This document shows, one piece after another, positions 50,067-60,954 of a stretch of DNA of 64,000 nucleotides (position 1 is its first letter; every line of letters starts with the position of its first letter). A program made the position numbers and the translations under genes. The DNA lies in assembly GCA_020628475.1 (NCBI GenBank), contig JAHDFB010000010.1:1-64000 (forward strand). Reading direction: 5' to 3'. The notes below the pieces were generated by a model, which was not told where the DNA came from, searched no databases, and saw only the letters and a list, made by a program, of their open reading frames with translations. Source of the stretch: Saprospiraceae bacterium. Lineage in GTDB: Bacteria; Bacteroidota; Bacteroidia; Chitinophagales; Saprospiraceae.

Positions 50067-53030
50067 TTAAATTTGAATGCTTAGTCCTAATAAATATGTC
50101 CTAGCTCTAGGATATAAATTATTATCTATTCCTAAATTGGTTTCAGGATCCAATCCCGTATAATTCGTAAATACAATCGGATTTTGAACGGTTGCATATA
50201 CTCTAAAATACCTCTTGGTCAATGGCGTGAAATCATATCCAAGGGTAAAATGATCAAATCGTAAGAATGATGCATCACGAACAAAATGATCACTAAAAGT
50301 AAGATTAGCTTGTTGTTCCACATTGTTATCAATGGCTGCCTGATGCACATTAACAATTACGCCAGAAGGATTATATAAACCAGCCAATGCTCCAATATTT
50401 GTTTCAACGTTATTATACATTTTGTTACCTACATTCGCTCTACCAGCGAACGAGAAATCAAATTGCTTGAAATTCAAATTACTCGTAAATCCAAAAATAT
50501 ACTTTGGAAAAGGATTTCCAGCTCGATATTTATCTTCCAAAGTAATCATGCCATCATCATTTCGATCTACAAATTCGCCTTCTATAATAGTACCATCGTC
50601 ATCATACTTTTGTTCATACACATAGAATGAATTTGGCGTAAAACCAACACTATGTACTTGTATTTGACTTCCGACCCCACCGGCAACACCTCCAGTTAAT
50701 ATTCCAACGTACGTCGAATCTTCTGAGGTATTTAACTTGATAATCGTACTTTCATTATAAGCCATATTTGCTCCGATATTCCACCGGAAATCTTTGGTTT
50801 TCACAGGTGTGTAATTCAATGAAAGTTCTACTCCTCTACTCACCATATCTCCAATATTGGTTACAATCTCATTGGTCAAATTAGAACCACCAGGGACCGT
50901 AATATTATTTAACAGGTCTTTTGTAAATCTTCTATAAACATCTACTGAACCATCCAATCGGTCTTTAATGACATTAAAATCAGCCGCTATATTGACCGTA
51001 GAAGTCTCTTCCCATTTAATATTTTCGTCATATCCATTCGGTCGAATCGTAGTCACATAACGATCACCAAATTGGTATTGTGCTGTTTCAAATCCTGTCT
51101 GATAAATTCCTTGATAAGCATACAGTCTAGATCCTCGTCCAATATCCTGTTGTCCAGTGACTCCCCATCCTGCACGAATTTTCAAGTAGTTGAAATATCT
51201 GCTATTCGATTCCAACACTTTATAAGCAATACTTGCTGCTGGAAATAATCCCCACCTATTTTCAGGAGAAAATCGTGAAGCACCATCTCTTCTTAAAGAT
51301 ACATTCGCGAAAAGTCGATCATTAAAACTATATTGTGCTCGACCAAATAATGAAACTAAATATAGCTCTTCTTTATTTTCATCCTCCACCGTTTCTGTTG
51401 GGCTTCCGGCACTATCTGAATTTTTGAAATCACTCTGCCAATAAAAGTGTTGCCAAGAATATCCGGCCATGACATCAAATCCATGTTTCCCGAAGTCTTC
51501 TTTATAGTTTAGAAAACTTTCCCACAAACTGTTTCTTGAAACGGAGCTATACTGATTATTTACACCTCCACCGGTATCGGCATCAAATGCAAAAGCAGCA
51601 ATATCTGGAACAACCACCGTACCGTTTCCAGTTGAATAGTCATAGGCTAAATTAAGATTAGCACGTAGAGCTTTCAAGAATGGCATTCTATAATCTACAT
51701 TAACAGATGAAATGTATCGAGCTACTCTCGAATCATCACTTTTTAATTCCAATAAAGCCACCGGATTGGTAGGCGCCAATTGATTCGGAAATCCTTGCGT
51801 ACCGGCAGTCCAAGTCGTATATCCTCCATAAGGAGAATTTTCATCAAGAACAGCTTTAGTGGGATCAAATGAAACTGCATTTCCTATCGCTCCTCGATCC
51901 GCAAAATGATTTCTATTAAAACTACTTTTAAAATTAGCTTTTACTTGAAGTGTATTATCCAAAAATCCTGGTGTCAAACTGATCGCTGACGTGATTCTGT
52001 TAAAATTATCGGTTTTAAGGACTCCATTCTTGTTTGTGTAACCCAAAGAAACACGATAGGGAATTCCAGAAACACCACCTGATAAACCAAGATTGTGATC
52101 CGTACTAAGCGCTGTTCTGTAAATTTCACTTTGCCAATCGGTGCTTTCATCTCCCAATAATTCTAATGCAGGATCTCCTTCCTCATAGCGTTCTGATATA
52201 ATTGATCTAAATTCATCTGCATCCAACACATCAACTCGTCTCGTATTTGATGAAGAAGCCACATTAGCATTATAGCTGACTTGAATCTTTTTATTAATAT
52301 TTCCTTTTTTCGTAGTAATTAAAATGACACCGCCAGAAGCCCTACTTCCATAAATAGCCGTAGCAGATGCATCCTTTAACACTGTAAATGTTTCAATATC
52401 ATTCGGATTGATAAGATTTAACGGATTTCTTGAGCCTGAGGGGCCTCCATTATCGATAGGAACATTATCTATTATAATTAATGGAGCGTTCGAGGCCTCC
52501 AAAGAAGAAAGTCCACGTATTAAAATGCTTGCTCCACCACCCGGCCCCGGGTCGGTTGTTATACTGACTCCAGCAATTTTTCCAGCCAACAATTCTTGTG
52601 GACTCGTGATGGCACCTTTATTAAATTGTTCCGTACTGACAGAAGCAATCGATCCGGTCGCATTCTCTTTTTTGACCGTTCCGTATCCTACAACAACGAT
52701 ATCTTCTAAAACTTCACCAGAATTTAAAGCGACATCAATGACCGTTCGTCCATTAATTGGGATCTCCACAGTGGCATATCCAGTAAAACTAACCACTATA
52801 CTCGTGGCAGAGTTAGGGACTTCCAAGCTATATTTACCATCTATATCTGTAATCGTTCCAACAAAGGTTTCTCCTTGCACAACCACGTTGGCGCCAATTA
52901 ATTCGGTACCATCAGTAGCATCGGTAACCAGTCCAGTAATGGTAGTCTGAGCAACCGCAAATAAGGGTATCAGAACCAATAACATTGCTAAATTGAAGCT
53001 TTTAAGCAAATAAAATTTAGTAGGATTCAT
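50067..53030 (-). CDS. SusC/RagA family TonB-linked outer membrane protein
   Basis: ITGLVTDATDGTELIGANVVVQG, plug GSRASGGVILITTKKG; C-term LYPRARTYLLGLSIQI; start at MNPTKFYLLKSF. Confidence 0.94.
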   Translation of the reverse strand: MNPTKFYLLKSFNLAMLLVLIPLFAVAQTTITGLVTDATDGTELIGANVVVQGETFVGTITDIDGKYSLEVPNSATSIVVSFTGYATVEIPINGRTVIDVALNSGEVLEDIVVVGYGTVKKENATGSIASVSTEQFNKGAITSPQELLAGKIAGVSITTDPGPGGGASILIRGLSSLEASNAPLIIIDNVPIDNGGPSGSRNPLNLINPNDIETFTVLKDASATAIYGSRASGGVILITTKKGNINKKIQVSYNANVASSSNTRRVDVLDADEFRSIISERYEEGDPALELLGDESTDWQSEIYRTALSTDHNLGLSGGVSGIPYRVSLGYTNKNGVLKTDNFNRITSAISLTPGFLDNTLQVKANFKSSFNRNHFADRGAIGNAVSFDPTKAVLDENSPYGGYTTWTAGTQGFPNQLAPTNPVALLELKSDDSRVARYISSVNVDYRMPFLKALRANLNLAYDYSTGNGTVVVPDIAAFAFDADTGGGVNNQYSSVSRNSLWESFLNYKEDFGKHGFDVMAGYSWQHFYWQSDFKNSDSAGSPTETVEDENKEELYLVSLFGRAQYSFNDRLFANVSLRRDGASRFSPENRWGLFPAASIAYKVLESNSRYFNYLKIRAGWGVTGQQDIGRGSRLYAYQGIYQTGFETAQYQFGDRYVTTIRPNGYDENIKWEETSTVNIAADFNVIKDRLDGSVDVYRRFTKDLLNNITVPGGSNLTNEIVTNIGDMVSRGVELSLNYTPVKTKDFRWNIGANMAYNESTIIKLNTSEDSTYVGILTGGVAGGVGSQIQVHSVGFTPNSFYVYEQKYDDDGTIIEGEFVDRNDDGMITLEDKYRAGNPFPKYIFGFTSNLNFKQFDFSFAGRANVGNKMYNNVETNIGALAGLYNPSGVIVNVHQAAIDNNVEQQANLTFSDHFVRDASFLRFDHFTLGYDFTPLTKRYFRVYATVQNPIVFTNYTGLDPETNLGIDNNLYPRARTYLLGLSIQI

Positions 53031-53143
53031 CAAAATTAATTTAATATTTTTATTGACTATTCGCGGTAAAAATAAAAATTTATATGTACTTTGCGTCATA
53101 TTGACAATAACTTATTTAATTACACTTACTAAAATGAGATAAA

Positions 53144-54904
53144 ATGAATGTACGTCTACTATTAATGGCTCTTTTTAGCTTTCTATTTTTGACAGGCTAT
53201 AGTCAGAGCATTGGAATAATTGGTGACGCCACTCCTGGTGGTTGGGATGCAGATACTGACATGACACAGGATCCTGACAACGCCGACCTATTTACTATTG
53301 ACATCACATTGACAAATGGAGCCGTTAAATTCCGTCAAGATGACGCATGGGACATCAACTGGGGGTCTGTAGATTTCCCTACTGGTACTGGAGAACAAGG
53401 CGGTGCTAATATTCCTGTATTTGCAGGTGATTATTCCGTTTGGTTTAATATTGCCACAGGAGAATATTCTTTCACCGTACAATCGGATATTGGAATTATC
53501 GGAGATGCTACTTCCGCCAATTGGGACTCTGATATAGATATGTATCAAAATCCTGATAATCCTGACAAATATTTCACCATCCTTGATTTAACGGTCGGAG
53601 AAGCCAAATTTAGACAGGATGATGCTTGGGATATTAACTGGGGTAGCTCAGATTTTCCGACTGGAACAGGTGTTATGGGAGGTGATAATATTCCCGTTGA
53701 CAAAGCTGGTGAATACATGATTGATTTTGATAAATCAACAGGTGAATATTCTTTCGGTGAAGTTATTACCTTTAGTTCTATTGGAATTATTGGTGATGCA
53801 ACTCCTGGCGGATGGGATAGCGATACCGATCTAATGCAAAGTGCTGCTGATCCAAATGTTTGGTCTGCGAATCTTACCTTAACTGATGGTGGTGCTAAAT
53901 TCCGAGCAAATGATGAATGGGTCATTGATTGGGGTGGAACGGATTTCCCTTCAGGCGTTGGTGTACAGGGTGGTGACAATATTCCAGTTGTAGCGGGAGA
54001 ATACAAAGTCAGTCTAAACACGGAAACAGGAGAATATAACTTCCAAGAAATTGTGGATTACGCTACTGTTGGTATCATTGGTGATGCCACACCGGGTGCA
54101 TGGGATAGTGACACGGATATGGAAAAGGACGAAATGGATGGTTCCATGTGGTCTTTACGTATTATCTTAACAGATGGAGAATTGAAATTCCGAGCAGATG
54201 ATGATTGGGCCGTTAATTGGGGATCTGGAGATTTCCCAACTGGAATAGCTGAACAAGATGGTGCTAATATTCCAATTCCTGCAGGAGAGTATATTATTAG
54301 CTTCAACAGTGTAACTGGTGAATATAATTTCGAAGAGATTGTTGTATACTCAACGGTTGGTATAATAGGGACTGGATCTCCGACCATGGGTTGGGATGAT
54401 GACACCGATATGATTAAAAATGCGGATAACGAGTTCCTTTTTGAATTAGAAGCCACTTTAGTAGATGGAGAAGTTAAATTTAGAGCAGAAGATGATTGGG
54501 CTGTAAATTGGGGTGCTGAAGAATTCCCTGACGGTGTTGGTACTCAAGATGGACCAAATATTCCAGTTACTGCTGGAACCTATGCAATATCATTAGTCAC
54601 TGATACCGGAGAATATAGTTTTGCTACACCAGATGCAACGAAAGAATTTTTAAATCCTGCTTCTGTAAAACTATATCCGAACCCAGCTGTCGGAACCATT
54701 CGATTAGATGTGAATGATGATCGACTTAGTGGAGATATACAAGTAACGATCTTAAATATGAACGGTAAAATTGTTGCAGAAAATTCAATAAATACCTTTA
54801 CTAATAATTCTATCGATGTTCAACACTTACAAGCTGGACATTATATGGTTAGACTTCAGGCAGAAAATGCTTTAGTCGGTAAAAAATTAACTATTGTAAA
54901 ATAG
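53144..54904 (+). CDS. Secreted protein of five SusE/F-like modules with T9SS type A sorting domain
   Basis: Five copies of (I/V)GIIGDATPGGWDSDTDM...KFRxDDxWxxNWGxxDFPTG...GGxNIPxxAGxYxxxxxxxTGEYxF; C-term LYPNPAVGTIRLDV. Confidence 0.88.
   Translation: MNVRLLLMALFSFLFLTGYSQSIGIIGDATPGGWDADTDMTQDPDNADLFTIDITLTNGAVKFRQDDAWDINWGSVDFPTGTGEQGGANIPVFAGDYSVWFNIATGEYSFTVQSDIGIIGDATSANWDSDIDMYQNPDNPDKYFTILDLTVGEAKFRQDDAWDINWGSSDFPTGTGVMGGDNIPVDKAGEYMIDFDKSTGEYSFGEVITFSSIGIIGDATPGGWDSDTDLMQSAADPNVWSANLTLTDGGAKFRANDEWVIDWGGTDFPSGVGVQGGDNIPVVAGEYKVSLNTETGEYNFQEIVDYATVGIIGDATPGAWDSDTDMEKDEMDGSMWSLRIILTDGELKFRADDDWAVNWGSGDFPTGIAEQDGANIPIPAGEYIISFNSVTGEYNFEEIVVYSTVGIIGTGSPTMGWDDDTDMIKNADNEFLFELEATLVDGEVKFRAEDDWAVNWGAEEFPDGVGTQDGPNIPVTAGTYAISLVTDTGEYSFATPDATKEFLNPASVKLYPNPAVGTIRLDVNDDRLSGDIQVTILNMNGKIVAENSINTFTNNSIDVQHLQAGHYMVRLQAENALVGKKLTIVK
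53210..54640 (+). repeat. Five tandem ~93-97-aa SusE/F-like repeats
   Basis: Repeat starts at 53210, 53489, 53780, 54068, 54356 (periods 279, 291, 288, 288 nt). Confidence 0.9.
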
Positions 54905-54979
54905 AATCACAAATGAAAGGCCTGAACGTCAAGTCAGGATCAAGGTATTAATGCCCCTTTTAAGGCAATACTAACTAGG

Positions 54980-55012
54980 GCTATTCAGCGTCATGCTGAA
55001 TAGCTTTTTTTG
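54980..55012 (+). terminator. Rho-independent terminator
   Basis: GCTATTCAGC-GTCAT-GCTGAATAGC followed by T8. Confidence 0.88.
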
Positions 55013-55078
55013 TGACAGCTGCTACCAATCCTTCAAAAATATTATCGACCTTTGAACGAGCTAAATAAAATTATCTGT

Positions 55079-57196
55079 ATGCAACATGTCTTAAGCGCTA
55101 GTCTTATATTCATATTATTTGGATTTCTTGCTTGTAATCCTAAGTCTACTAACATGCAAACATCTACAAAAGATCATCTGTATACGAATGCACTGATTAA
55201 CGAATCTAGTCCTTATCTCTTGCAGCATGCCCATAACCCAGTCAATTGGTATCCATGGGGAGAAGAAGCTTTGGAAAAAGCTAAAAAAGAAGACAAACTA
55301 ATCATAGTTTCCATTGGATATGCCGCTTGTCACTGGTGTCATGTTATGGAGCACGAATCCTTCGAAGATAGTTTAGTAGCTTCGATAATGAACGAGTATT
55401 TCGTCCCGATAAAGGTAGATCGAGAAGAACGTCCAGATGTGGATGATGTATACATGACAGCCTGCCAATTAGTAACAGGTGGCGGAGGCTGGCCATTGAA
55501 CGCATTTGCATTACCTGATGGTAAACCTATTTGGGCAGGTACCTATTTTCCAAAAGATCAGTGGATTAAAATTTTGGAGCAATTTAAAAAGTTAAAAGAA
55601 ACGGATTATCAATCTTTAAAAGATAATGCTCAGCAACTTACGGAAGGAGTAAAATCGCAGGATGATATTGTCAAAAGTGCTTTAAAGTCAGACTTTAATC
55701 AAGAAGCACTCACTCAATTTAATAAAAATATTTATGCCGTATCGGATTATCAAAACGGCGGACGTGTGGGAGAACCAAAATTTCCCATGCCCAGTATTTA
55801 TGATTATCTGTTAAAACAATATCGAATTACCAATGATGATAAAGCCTTAAAAACTATTGATATTACTTTAGAGAAAATGGCTAAAGGTGGTATTTATGAT
55901 CAACTAGGAGGAGGCTTTGCTCGATATTCTACGGATCGTGTTTGGTTAGCACCTCACTTCGAAAAGATGCTTTATGACAATGGTCAACTGGTTTCGGTAT
56001 ACTCGAAGGCCTATGCCCTCACCAAAAATCCATTATACAAAAAGGTCGTAGAAGAGTCCTTAGCCTTTATTGATAGAGAACTTACACATGGTACCGGAGC
56101 ATTCTATAGCTCTTTGGATGCAGATACAGAAGGAGAAGAAGGTAAGTTTTATGTTTGGACCGCTGACGAATTAAAAGAGCATTTGGGAGAAGAAATTTAT
56201 CCTATTTTCAAAGAATACTATTCTGTGGCGGAGAAAGGGAACTGGGAACACACCAACATACTTCATCGCACCAAAGACATTGCCGCGATTGCTAGTGATT
56301 TTGGCATGGAAGAATCAGAAATTGTAAAAATTATTGAACAAGCTAAATCGGATCTTTTAAAGATCAGAAACGATCGACCTCGTCCAGGCTTAGATGATAA
56401 AGTGATCACAAGTTGGAATGCATTAATGATTTCAGGATATATTGATGCGTTCAAAAGCTTTGGTGATGATACATACCGACAAAAAGCGCTGAAAGCTGTT
56501 GATTTCGTTTTAGAACAACAAATGAACAAGGAAGGACAATTGTTCCGAAATTTCAAAGATGGCAAATCCAGTATCAATGCATTTCTCGATGATTATGCAT
56601 TGACGATCCTCGCCTTAGTGGATGCCTATGAAATCAGCTTCGATGTGAAGTATCTAGAGGCAGCAGACCTTTTGGCAAAACATGTCTTCAAATACTTCTT
56701 GAATGAAGAAACAGGAATGTTCTATTATACTTCCTCCTTAGATCCTCCATTGGTTGCTCGTAAAACAGAACTTAATGACAATGTAATTCCAGGAAGTAAT
56801 TCGGCTATGGGAAGAGCTCTTCTTGAGCTAGGGACATTAAATTATAATTCGGATTATGTAAAGCACAGCAATCAAATGTTGTCTAATATGAATGAACAGT
56901 TAACCACAAATGAACGCAGCGATTTTAGTGCTTCGTGGTCTATTCTATATAACGATGTAGTTCATGCACCCTACGAAATTGCCATTGTAGGCCCTAAAGC
57001 GGATCAATTGCGAGATGAAATGAGTCAGTACTTTCTACCCGATGCACTATTCTTGGGTGGAAAAACAGAGGGTAGCATGAAAATGTTGGAAGGCAAGCTA
57101 CAAGGTGATGACACGTTCATTTACGTTTGTCAAAATAAAGTATGTAAATTTCCAGTACAAGATGTGGAAAGTGCTGTAAAACTTGTTACGCGTTAG
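55079..57196 (+). CDS. Thioredoxin domain-containing protein, YyaL/DUF255 family lipoprotein
   Basis: [55 protein letters not shown]. Confidence 0.93.
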   Translation: MQHVLSASLIFILFGFLACNPKSTNMQTSTKDHLYTNALINESSPYLLQHAHNPVNWYPWGEEALEKAKKEDKLIIVSIGYAACHWCHVMEHESFEDSLVASIMNEYFVPIKVDREERPDVDDVYMTACQLVTGGGGWPLNAFALPDGKPIWAGTYFPKDQWIKILEQFKKLKETDYQSLKDNAQQLTEGVKSQDDIVKSALKSDFNQEALTQFNKNIYAVSDYQNGGRVGEPKFPMPSIYDYLLKQYRITNDDKALKTIDITLEKMAKGGIYDQLGGGFARYSTDRVWLAPHFEKMLYDNGQLVSVYSKAYALTKNPLYKKVVEESLAFIDRELTHGTGAFYSSLDADTEGEEGKFYVWTADELKEHLGEEIYPIFKEYYSVAEKGNWEHTNILHRTKDIAAIASDFGMEESEIVKIIEQAKSDLLKIRNDRPRPGLDDKVITSWNALMISGYIDAFKSFGDDTYRQKALKAVDFVLEQQMNKEGQLFRNFKDGKSSINAFLDDYALTILALVDAYEISFDVKYLEAADLLAKHVFKYFLNEETGMFYYTSSLDPPLVARKTELNDNVIPGSNSAMGRALLELGTLNYNSDYVKHSNQMLSNMNEQLTTNERSDFSASWSILYNDVVHAPYEIAIVGPKADQLRDEMSQYFLPDALFLGGKTEGSMKMLEGKLQGDDTFIYVCQNKVCKFPVQDVESAVKLVTR

Positions 57197-57257
57197 AAGC
57201 TGGCACGATATTAGCTGCTAGTAATTTACGTATTAAATAAATCATTAATATATAATT

Positions 57258-58832
57258 ATGAAAGCCGTTAATTTATCTTTATTTTTTTGTTTGCTTAATG
57301 GATTACTGGTGGCTCAAAACGCCTACCCTGTTATTGACTTCACCAATACGGTATTCAATGAAAATGATTCAACATTTACAATTCAATACAGTTTTAGTGA
57401 TACGGATAACACTATTTTTGATGTTGACCTTATTCTAACCAATTCTGAGAGTGACAGTTTCAATTCTGTTCAAAGCGATGCTACTGGAGATATTGGATCA
57501 AATATTGACGCCGATGGTATAAAAACCATTATTTATAAGCATAATTCTAATGATATTACGACTGTTCATTTGAGATTGGTCATTTCAGATAATGAAGCCA
57601 TTGACATTGCAAGTATCGTTGCAGAGGTTGATCAAGAAAGGGTCCAAGGATATTTGGAACAAATCGAAGGTATTCGACATCGAACGGCTGGTGTAGATCA
57701 CCTAGAAGCTACCAAACTTCTGATGGAAACGCATCTCACTGATCTATCATTACAAGCAGAAAATAGCGTCTTTGACTTTGAAGGTTATGAAGCGGATAAT
57801 TACACCTCTGTTCAAGAAGGACTCACTGCTCCACAAATGGAATATCTAGTCGGAGGACATTATGATACGGTGGATGAATCGCCTGGAGCCGATGATAACG
57901 GAACAGCCATCGCCGGAATGATGGAAGTGTCTACCGTTTTGGCAAAATATAATTTTAACAAAAGTATTCGATATGTAGCTTGGGATTTAGAAGAAGAAGG
58001 ACTTCTTGGCTCCTTAGATTACGTCAATAATACGCTTGAAGAAGAACAAGATATTCAAGGGTATCTCAATTTTGAAATGATTGGATACTATGATGACACT
58101 CCAAATAGTCAGACCTTGCCATTTGGATTTGAGCAAATCTTTCCAGATGCCTACGAAGAAATCAGTTCAAACGAATTCAGAGGTGATTTCATCTCCAATA
58201 TTGGTAATACAGATTCTTCAGAAGGTATCATGCAAGATTTTGAAGAAATCGCAGAAAACTATGTGCCAGAATTAAAAGTAATATCTGTAGCGGCACCCGG
58301 AAATGGTTCTTCAACTCCGGACCTTGCTCGAAGTGATCATGCCGCCTTCTGGTTAAAAGGAATTCCTGCCATTATGCTCACAGATGGTGCTAATTTTAGA
58401 AATCCCTATTATCACAGTCCAGATGATACTTCGGACAAATTAGATTTTGAATTTATGACCAACACTATCAAAGCCTCCGTTGCTTATTTAGCAGAAAAAG
58501 CTGAAATTACGCACAATAGCTTTGCCGATCTAGCGATTGACAGTTTGGTTGTGTTTAATGCAGAACAAGATTTTAGTAATTTCAGATTGAAGATTTACCC
58601 GAATCCAAGTATGGATAAAATCATCGTTGATGCCTTCGATTTACAAAACAATACGGATAAGCAGTATAGAATTTATGACCAATTTGGTAAAATGATCACC
58701 CAAGGTGAACACAACTTCCATTATAATGGTCAATTACACATCAAGTTTTATGACATTCCTCCAGGACAATATATTTTCTATATTTCCGATAGTTCAGGAA
58801 AAAGTAGTCGAAAACGCTTTATTGTTCAGTAA
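57258..58832 (+). CDS. M28 family metallopeptidase with T9SS type A sorting domain
   Basis: GGHYDTVDESPGADDNGTAIAGMMEV, WDLEEEGLLGSLDYV, SDHAAFWLKGIPAIMLTDGA; C-term IYPNPSMDKIIV. Confidence 0.9.
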   Translation: MKAVNLSLFFCLLNGLLVAQNAYPVIDFTNTVFNENDSTFTIQYSFSDTDNTIFDVDLILTNSESDSFNSVQSDATGDIGSNIDADGIKTIIYKHNSNDITTVHLRLVISDNEAIDIASIVAEVDQERVQGYLEQIEGIRHRTAGVDHLEATKLLMETHLTDLSLQAENSVFDFEGYEADNYTSVQEGLTAPQMEYLVGGHYDTVDESPGADDNGTAIAGMMEVSTVLAKYNFNKSIRYVAWDLEEEGLLGSLDYVNNTLEEEQDIQGYLNFEMIGYYDDTPNSQTLPFGFEQIFPDAYEEISSNEFRGDFISNIGNTDSSEGIMQDFEEIAENYVPELKVISVAAPGNGSSTPDLARSDHAAFWLKGIPAIMLTDGANFRNPYYHSPDDTSDKLDFEFMTNTIKASVAYLAEKAEITHNSFADLAIDSLVVFNAEQDFSNFRLKIYPNPSMDKIIVDAFDLQNNTDKQYRIYDQFGKMITQGEHNFHYNGQLHIKFYDIPPGQYIFYISDSSGKSSRKRFIVQ

Positions 58833-59772
58833 AAATAGCCCGTATTTCTTCAATAAAAGAAGGCTCAGGAACGGTTTCCCCCATGACTAAATAAGTGAAA
58901 TGCTCAGCCATGATTTCCTCTGGATGTATATTGTAAGAAGTATTTTTACCAATCTTGTCAAAAAGATCCGAAGAAGCATTAAAATCATGGCTGACTACTT
59001 GACCGTCTTTCAGTAACAAATCAAAATCCTCATTGAGCTCCAATAGTTTTAAATCTAAATATTGAAAGAAACTGCCACCATCATATGGCCTGTTAGACAA
59101 GGTTGAAAATATTACGGCTTTTTCCTCTCCATCTATGCTTACTTGAATATAATGTTCAAAAAACGGAGCATCTGGATTCGTTATCTTAATATTTTTAAGT
59201 GCATCAGGAAATGTAATACGTTCACAAGGCTTAAATTGAATCGTACCATACAACTTCGTCCTTAAAGTTGCATCATGTCGACTTAGGACGTGAAACAACT
59301 CATGTAAAAACAAATGTAAGTCGGGATTTTCACGGACCACAATGAAATTTTGACGTGTGTAGCCAGCTGCACCGCCTTCTTCCTTACAGGTACTTTTTAC
59401 CAATTGAATATCAGTAGGTAATTCAATGTTCAATTGCAAGGACTGAATTTTTTCTTGGGCCTCTTGCACTACTTTTCTTGTAGCTGCTATTTCTTTAGAA
59501 GACCACTCCTCTGCTTGCTCAGAAGCAAAAGCTAAATAATCTGCTTCTCCGGCATTTTCAGATATCTGTGTTTTAGAAGCGAAATCAAAGGTTCCTTGTG
59601 ATTGACTAAATTCGTCAGAACTACCTAATAATTTCTGTGCTTCTATCTTAGAAGTCAAGTGGATAGTCGAATTTAAAAATGGTATGGTACGATCCATAGT
59701 TGATTCTTTCGATTGACAGCAAATACTGGTAATTAGCAAACTGGAAATTATAAATATAAAACTACTTTTCAT
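58819..59772 (-). CDS. Hypothetical lipoprotein with HExxH motif (putative metallopeptidase)
   Basis: LHLFLHELFHVLSRHDATLR; signal peptide/lipobox-like ITSICC. Confidence 0.65.
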   Translation of the reverse strand: MKSSFIFIISSLLITSICCQSKESTMDRTIPFLNSTIHLTSKIEAQKLLGSSDEFSQSQGTFDFASKTQISENAGEADYLAFASEQAEEWSSKEIAATRKVVQEAQEKIQSLQLNIELPTDIQLVKSTCKEEGGAAGYTRQNFIVVRENPDLHLFLHELFHVLSRHDATLRTKLYGTIQFKPCERITFPDALKNIKITNPDAPFFEHYIQVSIDGEEKAVIFSTLSNRPYDGGSFFQYLDLKLLELNEDFDLLLKDGQVVSHDFNASSDLFDKIGKNTSYNIHPEEIMAEHFTYLVMGETVPEPSFIEEIRAIFTEQ

Positions 59773-59843
59773 TGATTTAGATTAAAGTTTAAAATAGACA
59801 TTTGTTACGTTCTACTAGATTGAACAAATTACTAGAAAACATG

Positions 59844-60512
59844 TTATTCTGGGGCTGTATTTCGATTCCATAATTGAATAGTTGAAGCACTAAAAAATAA
59901 CACTAATATTAAATTTAAATATCCACCCATTACAATAAGCCATACCGTGCCACTCAAATAGTTATTAAAAAGGCCTTCTAACAGAAATGGAATTAAAGGG
60001 TAAAACAAGATTATCCAACGAGTATACAAGCTTTTTCCTGTCCAAACCAAGTAAATAAAAAGGATAGAACAAATCGCAAAAATAGGATATACAAACATTC
60101 TTAAGGTCTGATTAATATCTCTAGACAATGCCGTCAATTCCAACAAATCAAGATTATATTCAAGTGCAATCCTGGCACTAGCCCCAATAGAAATATAGGC
60201 CGCATGTACGACACCATAAGAAATCAATATAGCTCCAAAACTAAGGATTACCAGATTTCTTAAAAGTACTGGCGCCGGCTTTAAAGCATCATACAAATGA
60301 ACCAGCCCCAAGAGATAAAACCAACTAGCGAATAGTGCAGTAATACCACCCCACTTTAATCGTTGTTCGGATATCCCTGAAATATTTTCTAAAACATTCG
60401 TACTTGTCGGGTTAAAATACAATAACATGTCACCACTAAATAGTATGAGACCACCTAAAATGGCACATAATCCAGTAATATTTTTTCGCGATAGATGCAT
60501 GCTATTCTTCAA
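59844..60512 (-). CDS. Hypothetical integral membrane protein
   Basis: Multiple hydrophobic helices; candidate DUF6796-like (from memory). Confidence 0.65.
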   Translation of the reverse strand: MKNSMHLSRKNITGLCAILGGLILFSGDMLLYFNPTSTNVLENISGISEQRLKWGGITALFASWFYLLGLVHLYDALKPAPVLLRNLVILSFGAILISYGVVHAAYISIGASARIALEYNLDLLELTALSRDINQTLRMFVYPIFAICSILFIYLVWTGKSLYTRWIILFYPLIPFLLEGLFNNYLSGTVWLIVMGGYLNLILVLFFSASTIQLWNRNTAPE

Positions 60513-60515
60513 GAT

Positions 60516-60947
60516 CTAAATAGTAGTAGTCCCATTACTAAAAATTGCATGTAGCTTCTGTTCAGAAGGACGCAGGGCAAAAAAGAACAATAAAAGAAAG
60601 ATGGCATATCCTACATACAGCACGTTTCCTGTCACAAAGTATATAAGCATGACGATGATCAATGCAAATTCAGATGTCATCATTCGTAGCAAAGAACTCG
60701 TTGCATAGATATTTTCTTGTATGCTAGCATCTTTAGAGATCGCCGTTTTCATTCGAGTATTAAAAATAAAATTTCCAACTAAAATCAATGCGATGGAACT
60801 GATCGGTGCTACATACATCCAAAATCCATCTTCACTCCCCCAGTGAAAATCAAAGGTCTTTTGTACATAAAGAAACACCGCAATGATTCCAATTTGAATC
60901 ATTAAAAATGCGAGATGTAATCCTTGAACTTTTTTAATTGTATTCAT
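60516..60947 (-). CDS. Hypothetical membrane protein
   Basis: Four predicted TM segments; tightly spaced with neighbours. Confidence 0.65.
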   Translation of the reverse strand: MNTIKKVQGLHLAFLMIQIGIIAVFLYVQKTFDFHWGSEDGFWMYVAPISSIALILVGNFIFNTRMKTAISKDASIQENIYATSSLLRMMTSEFALIIVMLIYFVTGNVLYVGYAIFLLLFFFALRPSEQKLHAIFSNGTTTI

Positions 60948-60954
60948 ATAATCT

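Noticed and set aside
52408-52950. 180-aa plus-strand ORF inside susC
   Set aside because: Antisense to a confidently identified SusC coding region; low-complexity composition typical of shadow ORFs
53087-53093. TACTTTG as promoter of the SusE/F-like gene
   Set aside because: One base short of TAnnTTTG and no TTG at 17-23 nt upstream
53545-54021. 158-aa minus-strand ORF (and 54058-54456)
   Set aside because: Antisense shadow of the tandem SusE/F-like repeats; repeats create periodic spurious ORFs
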